From positions 41,942-105,941 of the forward strand of contig NZ_SOFG01000012.1 in assembly GCF_004402485.1 (NCBI RefSeq): a stretch of DNA of 64,000 bases. Reading direction: 5' to 3'. This document shows, one piece after another, positions 16,705-24,211 of this stretch. Position 1 is the first letter of the stretch. Each line of letters begins with the position of its first letter. The notes under the pieces are model-generated. The model searched no databases. It saw only the letters and a program-made list of their open reading frames with translations, and was not told the DNA's origin. Source of the DNA: Cryobacterium algoricola. GTDB lineage: Bacteria; Actinomycetota; Actinomycetes; Actinomycetales; Microbacteriaceae. A program made the position numbers and the translations under genes.

Positions 16705-18719
16705 ACGCCGTCCAGTCCGGCCTCGTCGTCCAGGCCCTGCTCGCGCTCGCCGCCGTCGCGACGGGTCTGCTCCTCCCCATCGCCTGGCGCTCGCGCGTGA
16801 CCGGTGCGCTCTGCGCCCTGCTCGGTGTCGCGGGCATCGTCACGGGGGCTGCGGCGCTCGGTGGGACGACCGGCGCCCTGACGATCCCGCTCGCCCTCCC
16901 GATCGACCCCCTCGTGCTCTCCCCCGACCGGCTCGGCGGCCTCTTCATGATCGTCGTCTCCGCGGTCGGCGCCCTCGTCTCCCTCTTCGGGATCGGCTCG
17001 GCGCGCGGCGCAGAGGCCTCCCGCACCTCCTGGGCGGCCATGGCCGTCTTCCTCTGCGGCATGCAGCTCGTCCCTGCCGCGACCGACGTCGTGTCCTTCC
17101 TGCTGCTCTGGGAGATCATGACCCTCGGCTCCACCGTGCTCCTCCTCGCCGACCATGCGACCCGGAGCACCGTCTTCTCCGCCGCCATCTGGTACTCGGC
17201 GATGTCCCAGCTGAGCTTCTTCTTCGTGCTCGCCGGCTTCGGCGTGCTCGTCGCGGCCACCGGCGGCACCGGCTTCCAGACGCTCGCCACCGTGCCGGCC
17301 GATTCCTTGCCGGCGAATCTCGCATTCGTGCTCCTCCTCCTCGGCTTCGGCGGCAAGGCGGAGCTCGTCCCGCTGCACGTCTGGGTGCCCCGGGTGCTGC
17401 CGGAGGCGCCGAGCCACGTCGCCGCGGCGATGAGCGGTGCGATGGTCAAGATCGGCGTCTACGGGGCGCTCCTCGTCTGCGTGCGCCTGCTGCCGTCTGG
17501 CCCGCCGTGGTGGGGCGTGCTCATCCTCGTGCTCGGCGGCGTCTCCGCCGTGTACGGAATCCTGCAGGCCTCCGTCGCGAGCGACCTCAAGGTGCTGCTG
17601 GCCTACTCGACCACCGAGAACATGGGGCTCGTCTTCCTCGGCCTCGGGGCATCCGTGCTGCTGCGCAGCTACCACGCGACGGCCGCCGCCGACGCCGCGC
17701 TCGTCGCGGCCCTGCTGCTCATGGTGAGCCACGCCGCGTTTAAGACCACCCTCTTCCTCGGCGCCGGCGCCGTCCACCACGCCACCGGAGAGCTCAACCT
17801 CGATCGGCTCGGCGGCCTGGGCAAGCGGATGCCGTGGACGGCCGGCACGTTCGGCCTCGCCAGCCTCGGCGCGGCGTCGCTCCCGATCACGAGCGGCTTC
17901 GTCGCCGAGTGGATGCTGCTGCAATCGCTGATCCACGGCGCCCGGCTCGACGGGGAGGTCGTCTCCGTCGCCGCGTCGATCGCGATGCCGCTCGCCGTCG
18001 CCGTGCTCGCCCTCACCGCCGGCCTCGCCCTGCTCACCTTCGTCAAGGCATACGGCATCGCGTTCCTCGCGCGGCCGCGCTCCCGGAAGGCGAGCATCGC
18101 CCGCGAGGTGCCCTGGGTGATGCGCGTCCCGCTCGTGCTCGGCGCCCTCGCCGTCGTCGGCCTCGGGCTCGTTCCCGGACCGCTCGCCGCGGGAATCGCC
18201 GCGGTCGTCGGCCCCGGCATCGTTCCCGACGTGCACACCGTCGGCCTCGCCGGCGTGAGCTTCGCGGGCATCGACGCCGTGCTCGACCCGAGCACCCTCG
18301 TCATCCTCGCCGGACTCGTGCTCGTGCCGATCCTCGTGATCGTCGCCCTCGGCGCGCGGCGCCACCCCACCCGGGTCGACCCGCTGCCGTGGGCCGGCGG
18401 CGGCTCGAGGCTCCGGCCCCGGATGCAGTACACCGCGACCTCCTACGCCGAACCGCTCGTGCGGGTCTTCGACGACGTGCTGCGCCCGTCGCGGGACGTC
18501 GAGGTCACCCACGTCGGCGAGTCCCGGTACCTCGTCGAGAAGGTGCACGTCGAACAGACCGTCTCCGACGTGATCGAGACCCGGCTCTACCGCCCGGTCC
18601 TGAACGCCGCCCAGCGCTTCGGCCTCGTGGCCCGCCGCGCCCAGGACGGCAGCATCCATCGCTACCTCGGTTATTCGTTCGCCGCCCTGCTCATCGTGCT
18701 GATCGCGGTGTCGCTGTGA
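16701..18719 (+). CDS. NuoL/HyfB-like proton-pumping membrane subunit
   Basis: A 672-residue polytopic antiporter-like protein (counterpart of Rv0083). The residues expected in the ion path are present: Glu in LLLWEIMTLGS, Lys in GFGGKAELVPLHVWVPRV followed by SGAMVKIGVYG, and Lys in SHAAFKTTLFLG. A C-terminal segment after a cytosolic stretch (about 560-650) ends in one more membrane helix (YLGYSFAALLIVLIAVSL). With the charged residues kept, ion translocation is plausible even though the catalytic subunit lacks nickel ligands. It overlaps the preceding gene by 4 bases and the next by 1 base (TGATG). Confidence 0.9.
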   Translation: MNAVQSGLVVQALLALAAVATGLLLPIAWRSRVTGALCALLGVAGIVTGAAALGGTTGALTIPLALPIDPLVLSPDRLGGLFMIVVSAVGALVSLFGIGSARGAEASRTSWAAMAVFLCGMQLVPAATDVVSFLLLWEIMTLGSTVLLLADHATRSTVFSAAIWYSAMSQLSFFFVLAGFGVLVAATGGTGFQTLATVPADSLPANLAFVLLLLGFGGKAELVPLHVWVPRVLPEAPSHVAAAMSGAMVKIGVYGALLVCVRLLPSGPPWWGVLILVLGGVSAVYGILQASVASDLKVLLAYSTTENMGLVFLGLGASVLLRSYHATAAADAALVAALLLMVSHAAFKTTLFLGAGAVHHATGELNLDRLGGLGKRMPWTAGTFGLASLGAASLPITSGFVAEWMLLQSLIHGARLDGEVVSVAASIAMPLAVAVLALTAGLALLTFVKAYGIAFLARPRSRKASIAREVPWVMRVPLVLGALAVVGLGLVPGPLAAGIAAVVGPGIVPDVHTVGLAGVSFAGIDAVLDPSTLVILAGLVLVPILVIVALGARRHPTRVDPLPWAGGGSRLRPRMQYTATSYAEPLVRVFDDVLRPSRDVEVTHVGESRYLVEKVHVEQTVSDVIETRLYRPVLNAAQRFGLVARRAQDGSIHRYLGYSFAALLIVLIAVSL

Positions 18720-19702
18720 TGCGCGTGGGCACGGCCGTCGAGCTGACCTGGGCGGGCATCGGCGCCCCCATCCTGATGGCCGTGCTGCAACTCGCGCTCT
18801 TCGTCTTCCTGGCCCCGCTGCTCATCGGCGTGATCCGCCAGGTGCGCGCCCGGCTCGAAGGCCGCGCGGGCGCCGGGATCTGGCAGCCCTGGCGGGACGT
18901 GCGGAAGCTCCTCGCCAAGGAGCCCGTGCACGCCGCCGACTCGAGCTGGATGCTCACGGTCGGCCCGATCGTGCTCCTCGTCTCGAGCCTGCTGCTCTGC
19001 GTGCTGCTCCCCCTCGTCGGCACCCTCGCGCTCCCGCTCATCCCGAGCGACCTCTTCGTCATCGTGTCGGTGATGCTGATCGGCGTCGTGGCGCTCGCCC
19101 TCGTCGGCCTCGACGGCGGCACCGCGTTCGGCGGGATGGGCTCGAGCAGGCACATGACGGTCGCGGCCCTCGTCGAGCCGACCCTGCTGCTCTCGATCTA
19201 CGCGCTCTCGATCCCGGCGGGCAGCTCGACACTGTCCCTGATCGTGCAGACCCGGCTGCAGACCCCCGCCGTGATCATCTCCCCGGTGAGCCTGCTCGCG
19301 ATGGTCGCCCTCGCGATCGCGATCATGGCCGAGACGAGCCGGCTGCCCATCGACAACCCGTCCACCCACCTCGAGCTCACCATGCTGCACGAGGCCATGG
19401 TGCTCGAAAGTTCCGGGCGCGACCTGGCCTGGCTCGAGCTCGGGTCCTGGCTCAAGCTCGCCGCCCTGCTCGGCCTACTCGGCAACCTCATCGTGCCGTG
19501 GGGCGTGCTCACCGACTTCACCGTGCCCGGCCTGCTCCTCGGCGCCGTCGCCGTCGCGGCCAAGGTGCTCGCCCTGGGCACCGCGCTGAGCGTCGGCGAG
19601 GTCTTCCTCGCCAAGGCGCGCCTGTTCAGCGTGCCCGAGCTGCTCGCGGGGTCGTTCGCCCTCGCCCTGCTCGCCGTCACCGCTTCCTACCTGGTCGCTT
19701 AG
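18719..19702 (+). CDS. hycD: HycD/NuoH-like membrane subunit
   Basis: A 327-residue, about eight-helix protein of the NuoH/HycD family, which links the peripheral arm to the ion-pumping subunits. The family signature is visible as GAGIWQPWRDVRKLLAKEP (near residues 47-65), and the conserved acidic loop as ETSRLPIDNPSTHLELTM. Counterpart of Rv0084. The start ATG shares its A with the previous TGA. Its stop overlaps an AGGAG Shine-Dalgarno that serves the next gene. Confidence 0.92.
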   Translation: MRVGTAVELTWAGIGAPILMAVLQLALFVFLAPLLIGVIRQVRARLEGRAGAGIWQPWRDVRKLLAKEPVHAADSSWMLTVGPIVLLVSSLLLCVLLPLVGTLALPLIPSDLFVIVSVMLIGVVALALVGLDGGTAFGGMGSSRHMTVAALVEPTLLLSIYALSIPAGSSTLSLIVQTRLQTPAVIISPVSLLAMVALAIAIMAETSRLPIDNPSTHLELTMLHEAMVLESSGRDLAWLELGSWLKLAALLGLLGNLIVPWGVLTDFTVPGLLLGAVAVAAKVLALGTALSVGEVFLAKARLFSVPELLAGSFALALLAVTASYLVA

Positions 19703-19710
19703 GAGCATCC

Positions 19711-20367
19711 GTGTTCGAAACCACCTACCCGCAACTGATCGGCCTCTGCACCGGAACCCTGCTGCTCACGAGCGCGCTGATGGTCTGGCGGCATTCGATG
19801 CTCGCCTCGATCCGCCTGCTCGCCGTGCAGGGCTTCGCCCTTGCGGCGCTCGTCGCCGTGATCGGCGTGCAGAAGGGCGAGGTCGAGGTCATCCTCGTCG
19901 CCGTGCTCGTCCTGCTCGTCAAGGGCCTCGGGCTGCCGTGGGTGCTCGCCCACGAGTCGAAGGCGACGACCCGAACGGATGAGGCCCCGCGGCTCAACCC
20001 GACGGCCTCCCTCCTCACGGTCGCCCTGCTCACGATCCTCGCGTACGTGGTCTCGAGCCGGGTGCTCGCCAGGGACACCAGCATCTCCGCGCACGCCGCC
20101 CCGATCGGGCTCGCCATGGTGCTGATCGGCTTCCTCCTGCTCGTCACCCGCCGGCAGGCACGCTCGCAGCTGATCGGCTTCCTCGTGCTCGACAACGGCA
20201 TCGCGACCGTCGCCTTCCTCACCAGCGGGGGCGTCCCGCTCGTGCTCGAGCTCGGCATCTCCCTCGACGTGCTCCTCGTCGTGATGATCCTGTACGTCTT
20301 CGCAGGGCGGATGCACAACAAGTTCGGCAATACGGACATCGACCAGCTGAGAAAGTTGCACGACTGA
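19711..20367 (+). CDS. hycP: HycP/HyfE-like membrane subunit (NuoK-related)
   Basis: A 218-residue hydrophobic protein with about six helices, matching HyfE/HycP (counterpart of Rv0085). The second half resembles NuoK: LDNGIATVAFLTSG and LELGISLDVLLVVMILY, with the buried Glu typical of this subunit. GTG start 5 bases after AGGAG (19701-19705). The C-terminal tail NTDIDQLRKLHD is cytosolic. The stop and next start share one base (TGATG). Confidence 0.88.
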   Translation: MFETTYPQLIGLCTGTLLLTSALMVWRHSMLASIRLLAVQGFALAALVAVIGVQKGEVEVILVAVLVLLVKGLGLPWVLAHESKATTRTDEAPRLNPTASLLTVALLTILAYVVSSRVLARDTSISAHAAPIGLAMVLIGFLLLVTRRQARSQLIGFLVLDNGIATVAFLTSGGVPLVLELGISLDVLLVVMILYVFAGRMHNKFGNTDIDQLRKLHD

Positions 20368-22067
20368 TGTCACAGTCCCTGTCCTTCGCCCTCTGGACCC
20401 CGCTCGCCCTCCCGGTGCTGTTCGCGCTCCTGAGCCTCACGGTGCCGTCTCCGCGGGTGCGCAGGCTCGGCCCGATCGCCTCGAGCCTGGCCGTGCTCGG
20501 TTCCGGCGTGATCCTCGACGTCGCCGTGCTGAACGACCAGGTGCCGACGTTCGGTGGCCTGCTCCGCGCCGACGCCCTCTCGGCGTACCTGCTCACGGTC
20601 GTCGGGGCCATCGGCCTCGTCGCGACCTGGGGCGGACTCGGCGGAAATGGACATTCCCAGACTCCCGCGCGGTGGGCCGGCTCCTACGACGGCCTCATCT
20701 CGGTGTTCCTCGCCGCCATGTCGCTCGCCGTCGTCGCGGACAATATCGGCCTGATGTGGGCATCGATCGAGGCGACGACGATCACGACCGCGTTCCTGGT
20801 CGGCGCGCACCGCACCGGCAAGTCGCTCGAGGCCTCCTGGAAGTACGTGATCCTCGGCTCCGTCGGCGTCGCGATCGCGCTGCTCGGCATCCTGCTGATC
20901 TACGCCGCCTCCCGGGCCACCGGCGAGGCGACGCTGTCCTGGCTCGTACTCAGCCAGCCCGGCCTGCCGCTCGACCCCGCCCTCGTCCGCGCGGGCGGCG
21001 CCCTCGCGGTGCTCGGCTTCGCCACCAAGGCCGGCCTCGCACCGATGCACAGCTGGCTGCCGGACGCCCACAGCCAGGCCCCCGCGCCGGTCTCCGGCCT
21101 GATGAGCGGCGTGCTGCTCGCGGTGGCCCTCTACGCGATCCTGCGGGTGCAGGCCATCACCGACGCCGTGATCGGCCCGGACTTCCTCCGGGCGATGCTC
21201 AGCGTGGCTGGCCTGCTGTCGCTGTTCGTCGCCGCCGCCCTGCTGATCCGCCAGCGCGACTTCAAGCGGATGCTCGCATACTCGAGCATCGAGCACATGG
21301 GCCTGATGGCGATCGGCGCGGCGGTCGGCGCCGCCGCCCTGCCGGCCGTGCTGCTCTACATGCTCGGCCACGGCCTCGTGAAGGCGACCCTGTTCGTCGT
21401 CTCCGGCCGGATCCTCGAGGTCGAGGGCACGCCGACGATCGCGAACGTGCGGGCGCTGCTCGTGCGCCGCCCGGGCCTCGCGATCCCGTGGCTCGTCGCG
21501 ATGGCGGCCCTCGTCGGATTCCCCCCGTTCAGCATCTTCTTCTCCGAGGTCGGCATCATCCTCGCCGGGTGGTCCGCCGGCATGGGCGTCGTCGTCGGCA
21601 TCGCCCTCGTCCTCCTGCTGGTGATCTTCGCGAGCCTCACCCGGCTCACCGTCGCACTCACCATCGGGTCCCCGCACGACGCGCTCGACCACACGCCGCC
21701 GACGCTGCCGGAGCACGCGACCGGGGAGGCGACTGCCCGGACCGGGCACCCGACCGCACCGGGCGACGAGTCGGAGGCGGACCGCGCGGCCACGAATCTG
21801 TCCCGGCTCGAGGTGGAGGCCGGAATCGACGGCGCCGGCGCACCGGAGCCGTTCCCCATGACCTCCAACATCCGCGTGGCCGCCCCGTTCCCCGACACCG
21901 TCGCCGTCCCGGTCGTCGACGTCGTGATCGCGCCGGACCGGTCGACCCACGGCCCGTTGCTCCCCCTCGTGCTCGCCCTCGCCACGTGCGCCGTCGTTCC
22001 CTTCATCGCGAACCCGGTCGGCGTGCTGCTCGTGCGTGCCGCCGCCGTACTGGGAGGAGCCCACTGA
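20367..22067 (+). CDS. hycQ: HycQ/HyfF-like antiporter-type membrane subunit (NuoN-related)
   Basis: A 566-residue antiporter-like subunit (counterpart of Rv0086). Helix-5 Glu is in MWASIEATTITTAF, helix-7 Lys in GFATKAGLAPMHSWLPDAH, helix-8 region in MLAYSSIEHMG, and the broken helix Lys in GHGLVKATLFV. Unusually, about 97 hydrophilic residues (about 432-528, rich in Pro, Glu and Asp) sit between the last two helices, making a large loop before PLLPLVLALATCAVVPF. The loop has the same codon bias as the rest. It overlaps both neighbours by one base; GGGAGGAG before its stop is the Shine-Dalgarno of the next gene. Confidence 0.9.
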   Translation: MSQSLSFALWTPLALPVLFALLSLTVPSPRVRRLGPIASSLAVLGSGVILDVAVLNDQVPTFGGLLRADALSAYLLTVVGAIGLVATWGGLGGNGHSQTPARWAGSYDGLISVFLAAMSLAVVADNIGLMWASIEATTITTAFLVGAHRTGKSLEASWKYVILGSVGVAIALLGILLIYAASRATGEATLSWLVLSQPGLPLDPALVRAGGALAVLGFATKAGLAPMHSWLPDAHSQAPAPVSGLMSGVLLAVALYAILRVQAITDAVIGPDFLRAMLSVAGLLSLFVAAALLIRQRDFKRMLAYSSIEHMGLMAIGAAVGAAALPAVLLYMLGHGLVKATLFVVSGRILEVEGTPTIANVRALLVRRPGLAIPWLVAMAALVGFPPFSIFFSEVGIILAGWSAGMGVVVGIALVLLLVIFASLTRLTVALTIGSPHDALDHTPPTLPEHATGEATARTGHPTAPGDESEADRAATNLSRLEVEAGIDGAGAPEPFPMTSNIRVAAPFPDTVAVPVVDVVIAPDRSTHGPLLPLVLALATCAVVPFIANPVGVLLVRAAAVLGGAH

Positions 22068-23572
22068 TGACGAACCCGACCCCCGCCACCCCGACCCGCC
22101 CCGAGGTCCGCGTGCTCGTCCGCGACCGGCTGCGGCAGGAGGCATCCGCCCTGCTCGACAGCGGCAACCGACTCGCGATGATCGCCTGCCACGACGACGG
22201 CGACGCCCTGCGCGTCGTCTACTCGTTCGCGGGCGTCTTCCCCCGCCGGCAGGTCGACCTCGTCGTTCCGGTGCCGTACGACGACGCCTGGGTGCCGAGC
22301 ATCGCCGACCTGTCCTACCCGGCCGGTAACTTCGAGCGCGGGATGCGCGACCTGTACGGCGTGCGCCCGGCCGACCACCCGCAGCCGTACCGGCTCGTGC
22401 GGCACGGGCACTGGCCGCGTGGCTGGTATCCGATGCGCCGCGGCGCCCGGGTCACCCCCCGGTTCGAGCCGGACGTCGAATCCTTCCCCTTCGTCGAGGT
22501 CGAGGGACCCGGCGTCTACGAGATCGCCGTCGGACCGATCCACGCCGGGATCATCGACCCCGGGCACTTCCGCTTCTCCGTCGTCGGCGAGACGATCGTG
22601 CGCATGGAGGCCCGCCAGTGGTACATGCACCGCGGCGTCGAGCGGCTCTTCGAAGGCCGGAAGCCGGCCGACGGTCTCGAGCTCGCCGAGCAGGTCACCG
22701 GGGACACCGTCGTCGGGCACTCGCTCGCATACTGCATGGCCGTCGAGGCCGCTGCGGGCATCGAGGTCCGCGAGACGGACAGGCAGTTGCGCGCGCTCCT
22801 GCTCGAACTCGAGCGGATCTACAACCACGTCTCCGACCTCGGCTCGCTCGCGAACGACGTCGGTTTCGGGATCGTGCACTCGCACACCCAGCGGCTGCGT
22901 GAGACCCTGCTGCGCCTGAACAAGACCGTCACCGGCCAGCGCTTCCTGCGCGGCGGCGTGCGGATCGGCGGCGCCCGGGTGCTCGGCCTGCCCGACCCCG
23001 AGGTGCTCCGCGGCGTGGCCGCCGACATGCAGGAGATCATCGCGATCACCCTCGGTCACGCGATCGTGCGCGACCGGTTCACCGGAACGGCGCCGCTCTC
23101 CAGCGGCCAGGCCCGCGCGATCGGCACCCTCGGGTACGTCGCGAGGGCCTCCGGGATCGACGCGGACGCCCGCAGGGACCACCCGTTCGTCGACCTCGGC
23201 CCGGCGTTCCACGTCGTCACCGAGACCGGCGGGGACGTACTCGCCCGGTACCGGGTGCGCGCGCGCGAATTTGCGGTCTCGATCGCCGTCGTCCTGGACC
23301 TCATTGATCGGCTCGGCGACCACATCGGCAGCGGCACCGCCGTCGACCCGCTCGAGCCGGGGACCGGGCTGGCCTTCGTCGAAGGCTGGCGCGGCACCAT
23401 CTGCTACCGCGTCGAACTCGGCGCCGGCGGCGTGGTCAGCCGGGTCAAGATCGTCGATCCCTCGTTCTTCAACTGGCCGGCACTGCCCGTCGCGCTCGCG
23501 GAGACGATCGTGCCCGACTTCCCGCTCGTCAACAAGAGCTTCAACCAGTCCTACGCGGGCAACGACCTCTGA
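22067..23572 (+). CDS. hycE: HycE-like large subunit lacking all [NiFe] ligand cysteines
   Basis: A 501-residue fusion of a NuoC-like domain (about 1-125) and a NuoD/[NiFe] large-subunit domain, as in HycE (counterpart of Rv0087). In group 4 hydrogenases the first motif is ERICGICGFAH; here it is EQVTGDTVVGH, with Thr211 and Thr214 in place of the cysteines. The C-terminal motif DPCxxC is DPSFFNWPAL, with Ser466 and Asn469. The second resembles complex I NuoD (PSFYNLQAL). No Ni-Fe site can form, and the tail after the motif runs on without a maturation-type His. It probably couples another redox reaction, or a protein-protein or quinone interaction, to ion flow. Confidence 0.92.
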   Translation: MTNPTPATPTRPEVRVLVRDRLRQEASALLDSGNRLAMIACHDDGDALRVVYSFAGVFPRRQVDLVVPVPYDDAWVPSIADLSYPAGNFERGMRDLYGVRPADHPQPYRLVRHGHWPRGWYPMRRGARVTPRFEPDVESFPFVEVEGPGVYEIAVGPIHAGIIDPGHFRFSVVGETIVRMEARQWYMHRGVERLFEGRKPADGLELAEQVTGDTVVGHSLAYCMAVEAAAGIEVRETDRQLRALLLELERIYNHVSDLGSLANDVGFGIVHSHTQRLRETLLRLNKTVTGQRFLRGGVRIGGARVLGLPDPEVLRGVAADMQEIIAITLGHAIVRDRFTGTAPLSSGQARAIGTLGYVARASGIDADARRDHPFVDLGPAFHVVTETGGDVLARYRVRAREFAVSIAVVLDLIDRLGDHIGSGTAVDPLEPGTGLAFVEGWRGTICYRVELGAGGVVSRVKIVDPSFFNWPALPVALAETIVPDFPLVNKSFNQSYAGNDL

Positions 23573-23639
23573 TCCCCGCCCGTGACGCGCGCCCGGACCC
23601 GCTGAGGTGAACGGCGTCGCGTGAGGTGGGCGGATGCCG

Positions 23640-23975
23640 CTAGCGCTCGTCCTGCTCGATCGTGCGGAGGAGCGCGTGGGAGTCTTCGAGTGTCGCGACC
23701 AGCATCCGCTTCGCGACGGCGAGCAGTTCGGCGACGCCGTCGTCACGGACCGCATAGAAGATGGTGTTGCCCTCACGGCGGGTGACGACTACCCCGGCCC
23801 TGCGGAGCACCCCGAGCTGCTGGGAGAGGTTGGAGAGCTCTGAGCCGAGCACCTCGGCGAGGCCGCCGACCGAGCGTTCGCCGCCGACGAGCTGTTCGAG
23901 TACTTGCACGCGCAGCGGATGCCCCAGCGACTTGAACAATTCGGCTTTCAGCTGGGCCATGGGCAATCCGGTCAT
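23640..23975 (-). CDS. ArsR/SmtB-family regulator of the hydrogenase-like cluster (Rv0081-like)
   Basis: A 111-residue winged-helix regulator. The HTH is HPLRVQVLEQLVGGERSVG then SELSNLSQQLGVLRRAGVV, the latter closely resembling M. tuberculosis Rv0081 as I recall it. There are no cysteines, so the metal-sensing motif of classical ArsR is absent. The frame is open upstream to 24080; the ATG at 23975 is preferred because the promoter -10 lies at 23988-23993, leaving at most a very short leader. It converges on hycE, whereas in M. tuberculosis the regulator precedes the complex on the same strand. Confidence 0.88.
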   Translation of the reverse strand: MTGLPMAQLKAELFKSLGHPLRVQVLEQLVGGERSVGGLAEVLGSELSNLSQQLGVLRRAGVVVTRREGNTIFYAVRDDGVAELLAVAKRMLVATLEDSHALLRTIEQDER

Positions 23976-23987
23976 CGGCACCGTTTG

Positions 23988-24016
23988 ATTATATCGCCGA
24001 TTGATAATGTTCTCAA
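23988..24016 (-). promoter_or_regulatory. Promoter of the arsR gene
   Basis: On the minus strand TTGAGA (24016-24011) and TATAAT (23993-23988) are separated by 17 bases, an excellent housekeeping promoter. The predicted start point is only a few bases before the ATG at 23975, so the mRNA may be leaderless or nearly so. Confidence 0.75.
24002..24015. promoter_or_regulatory. Candidate ArsR operator at the arsR promoter
   Basis: TGATAATGTTCTCA is an imperfect palindrome overlapping the -35 box of the arsR promoter and resembling TGATAAATTCATCA at the hydrogenase-like operon promoter (16159-16172). It implies self-regulation. Confidence 0.6.
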
Positions 24017-24030
24017 ATAGGTGCCTCCCC

Positions 24031-24117
24031 TGTTCCGAATTCAGGAGTTGAGCGGCGCAGCGCCGGTATTTTGGCGACATCGGCCGCTTTTCCGGCGCAA
24101 CTCCTGAATTCGGAACA
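24031..24117. repeat. Palindromic element, type 1, copy 1
   Basis: Perfect 20-bp arms (GTTCCGAATTCAGGAGTTG preceded by T, 24031-24050; inverted copy 24098-24117) flank a 47-base centre that itself can fold (GCGGC/GCCGC, CGCCGG/CCGGCG). A second copy with the same arms lies at 55321-55405. This copy sits just after the pnp terminator and before the arsR promoter. Confidence 0.9.
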
Positions 24118-24128
24118 CGCCGGGCACG

Positions 24129-24163
24129 GAAAAGGCCCGCCCTGCCGAAGCAGAACGGGCCTT
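24129..24163 (-). terminator. Rho-independent terminator of pnp
   Basis: On the minus strand the stem AAGGCCCGTTCTGC-TTCG-GCAGGGCGGGCCTT is followed by a run of T, about 50 bases after the pnp stop. A stable TTCG tetraloop caps it. Confidence 0.85.
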
Positions 24164-24211
24164 CCGTCTAACCGACGAACCTGGCGAGAGGTTGTCGGCA
24201 GAACTCTAAGA

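Noticed and set aside
22067..23572. Functional [NiFe] hydrogenase or formate hydrogenlyase large subunit
   Set aside because: All four nickel-ligand cysteines are replaced, and no maturation or formate dehydrogenase genes occur in the window.
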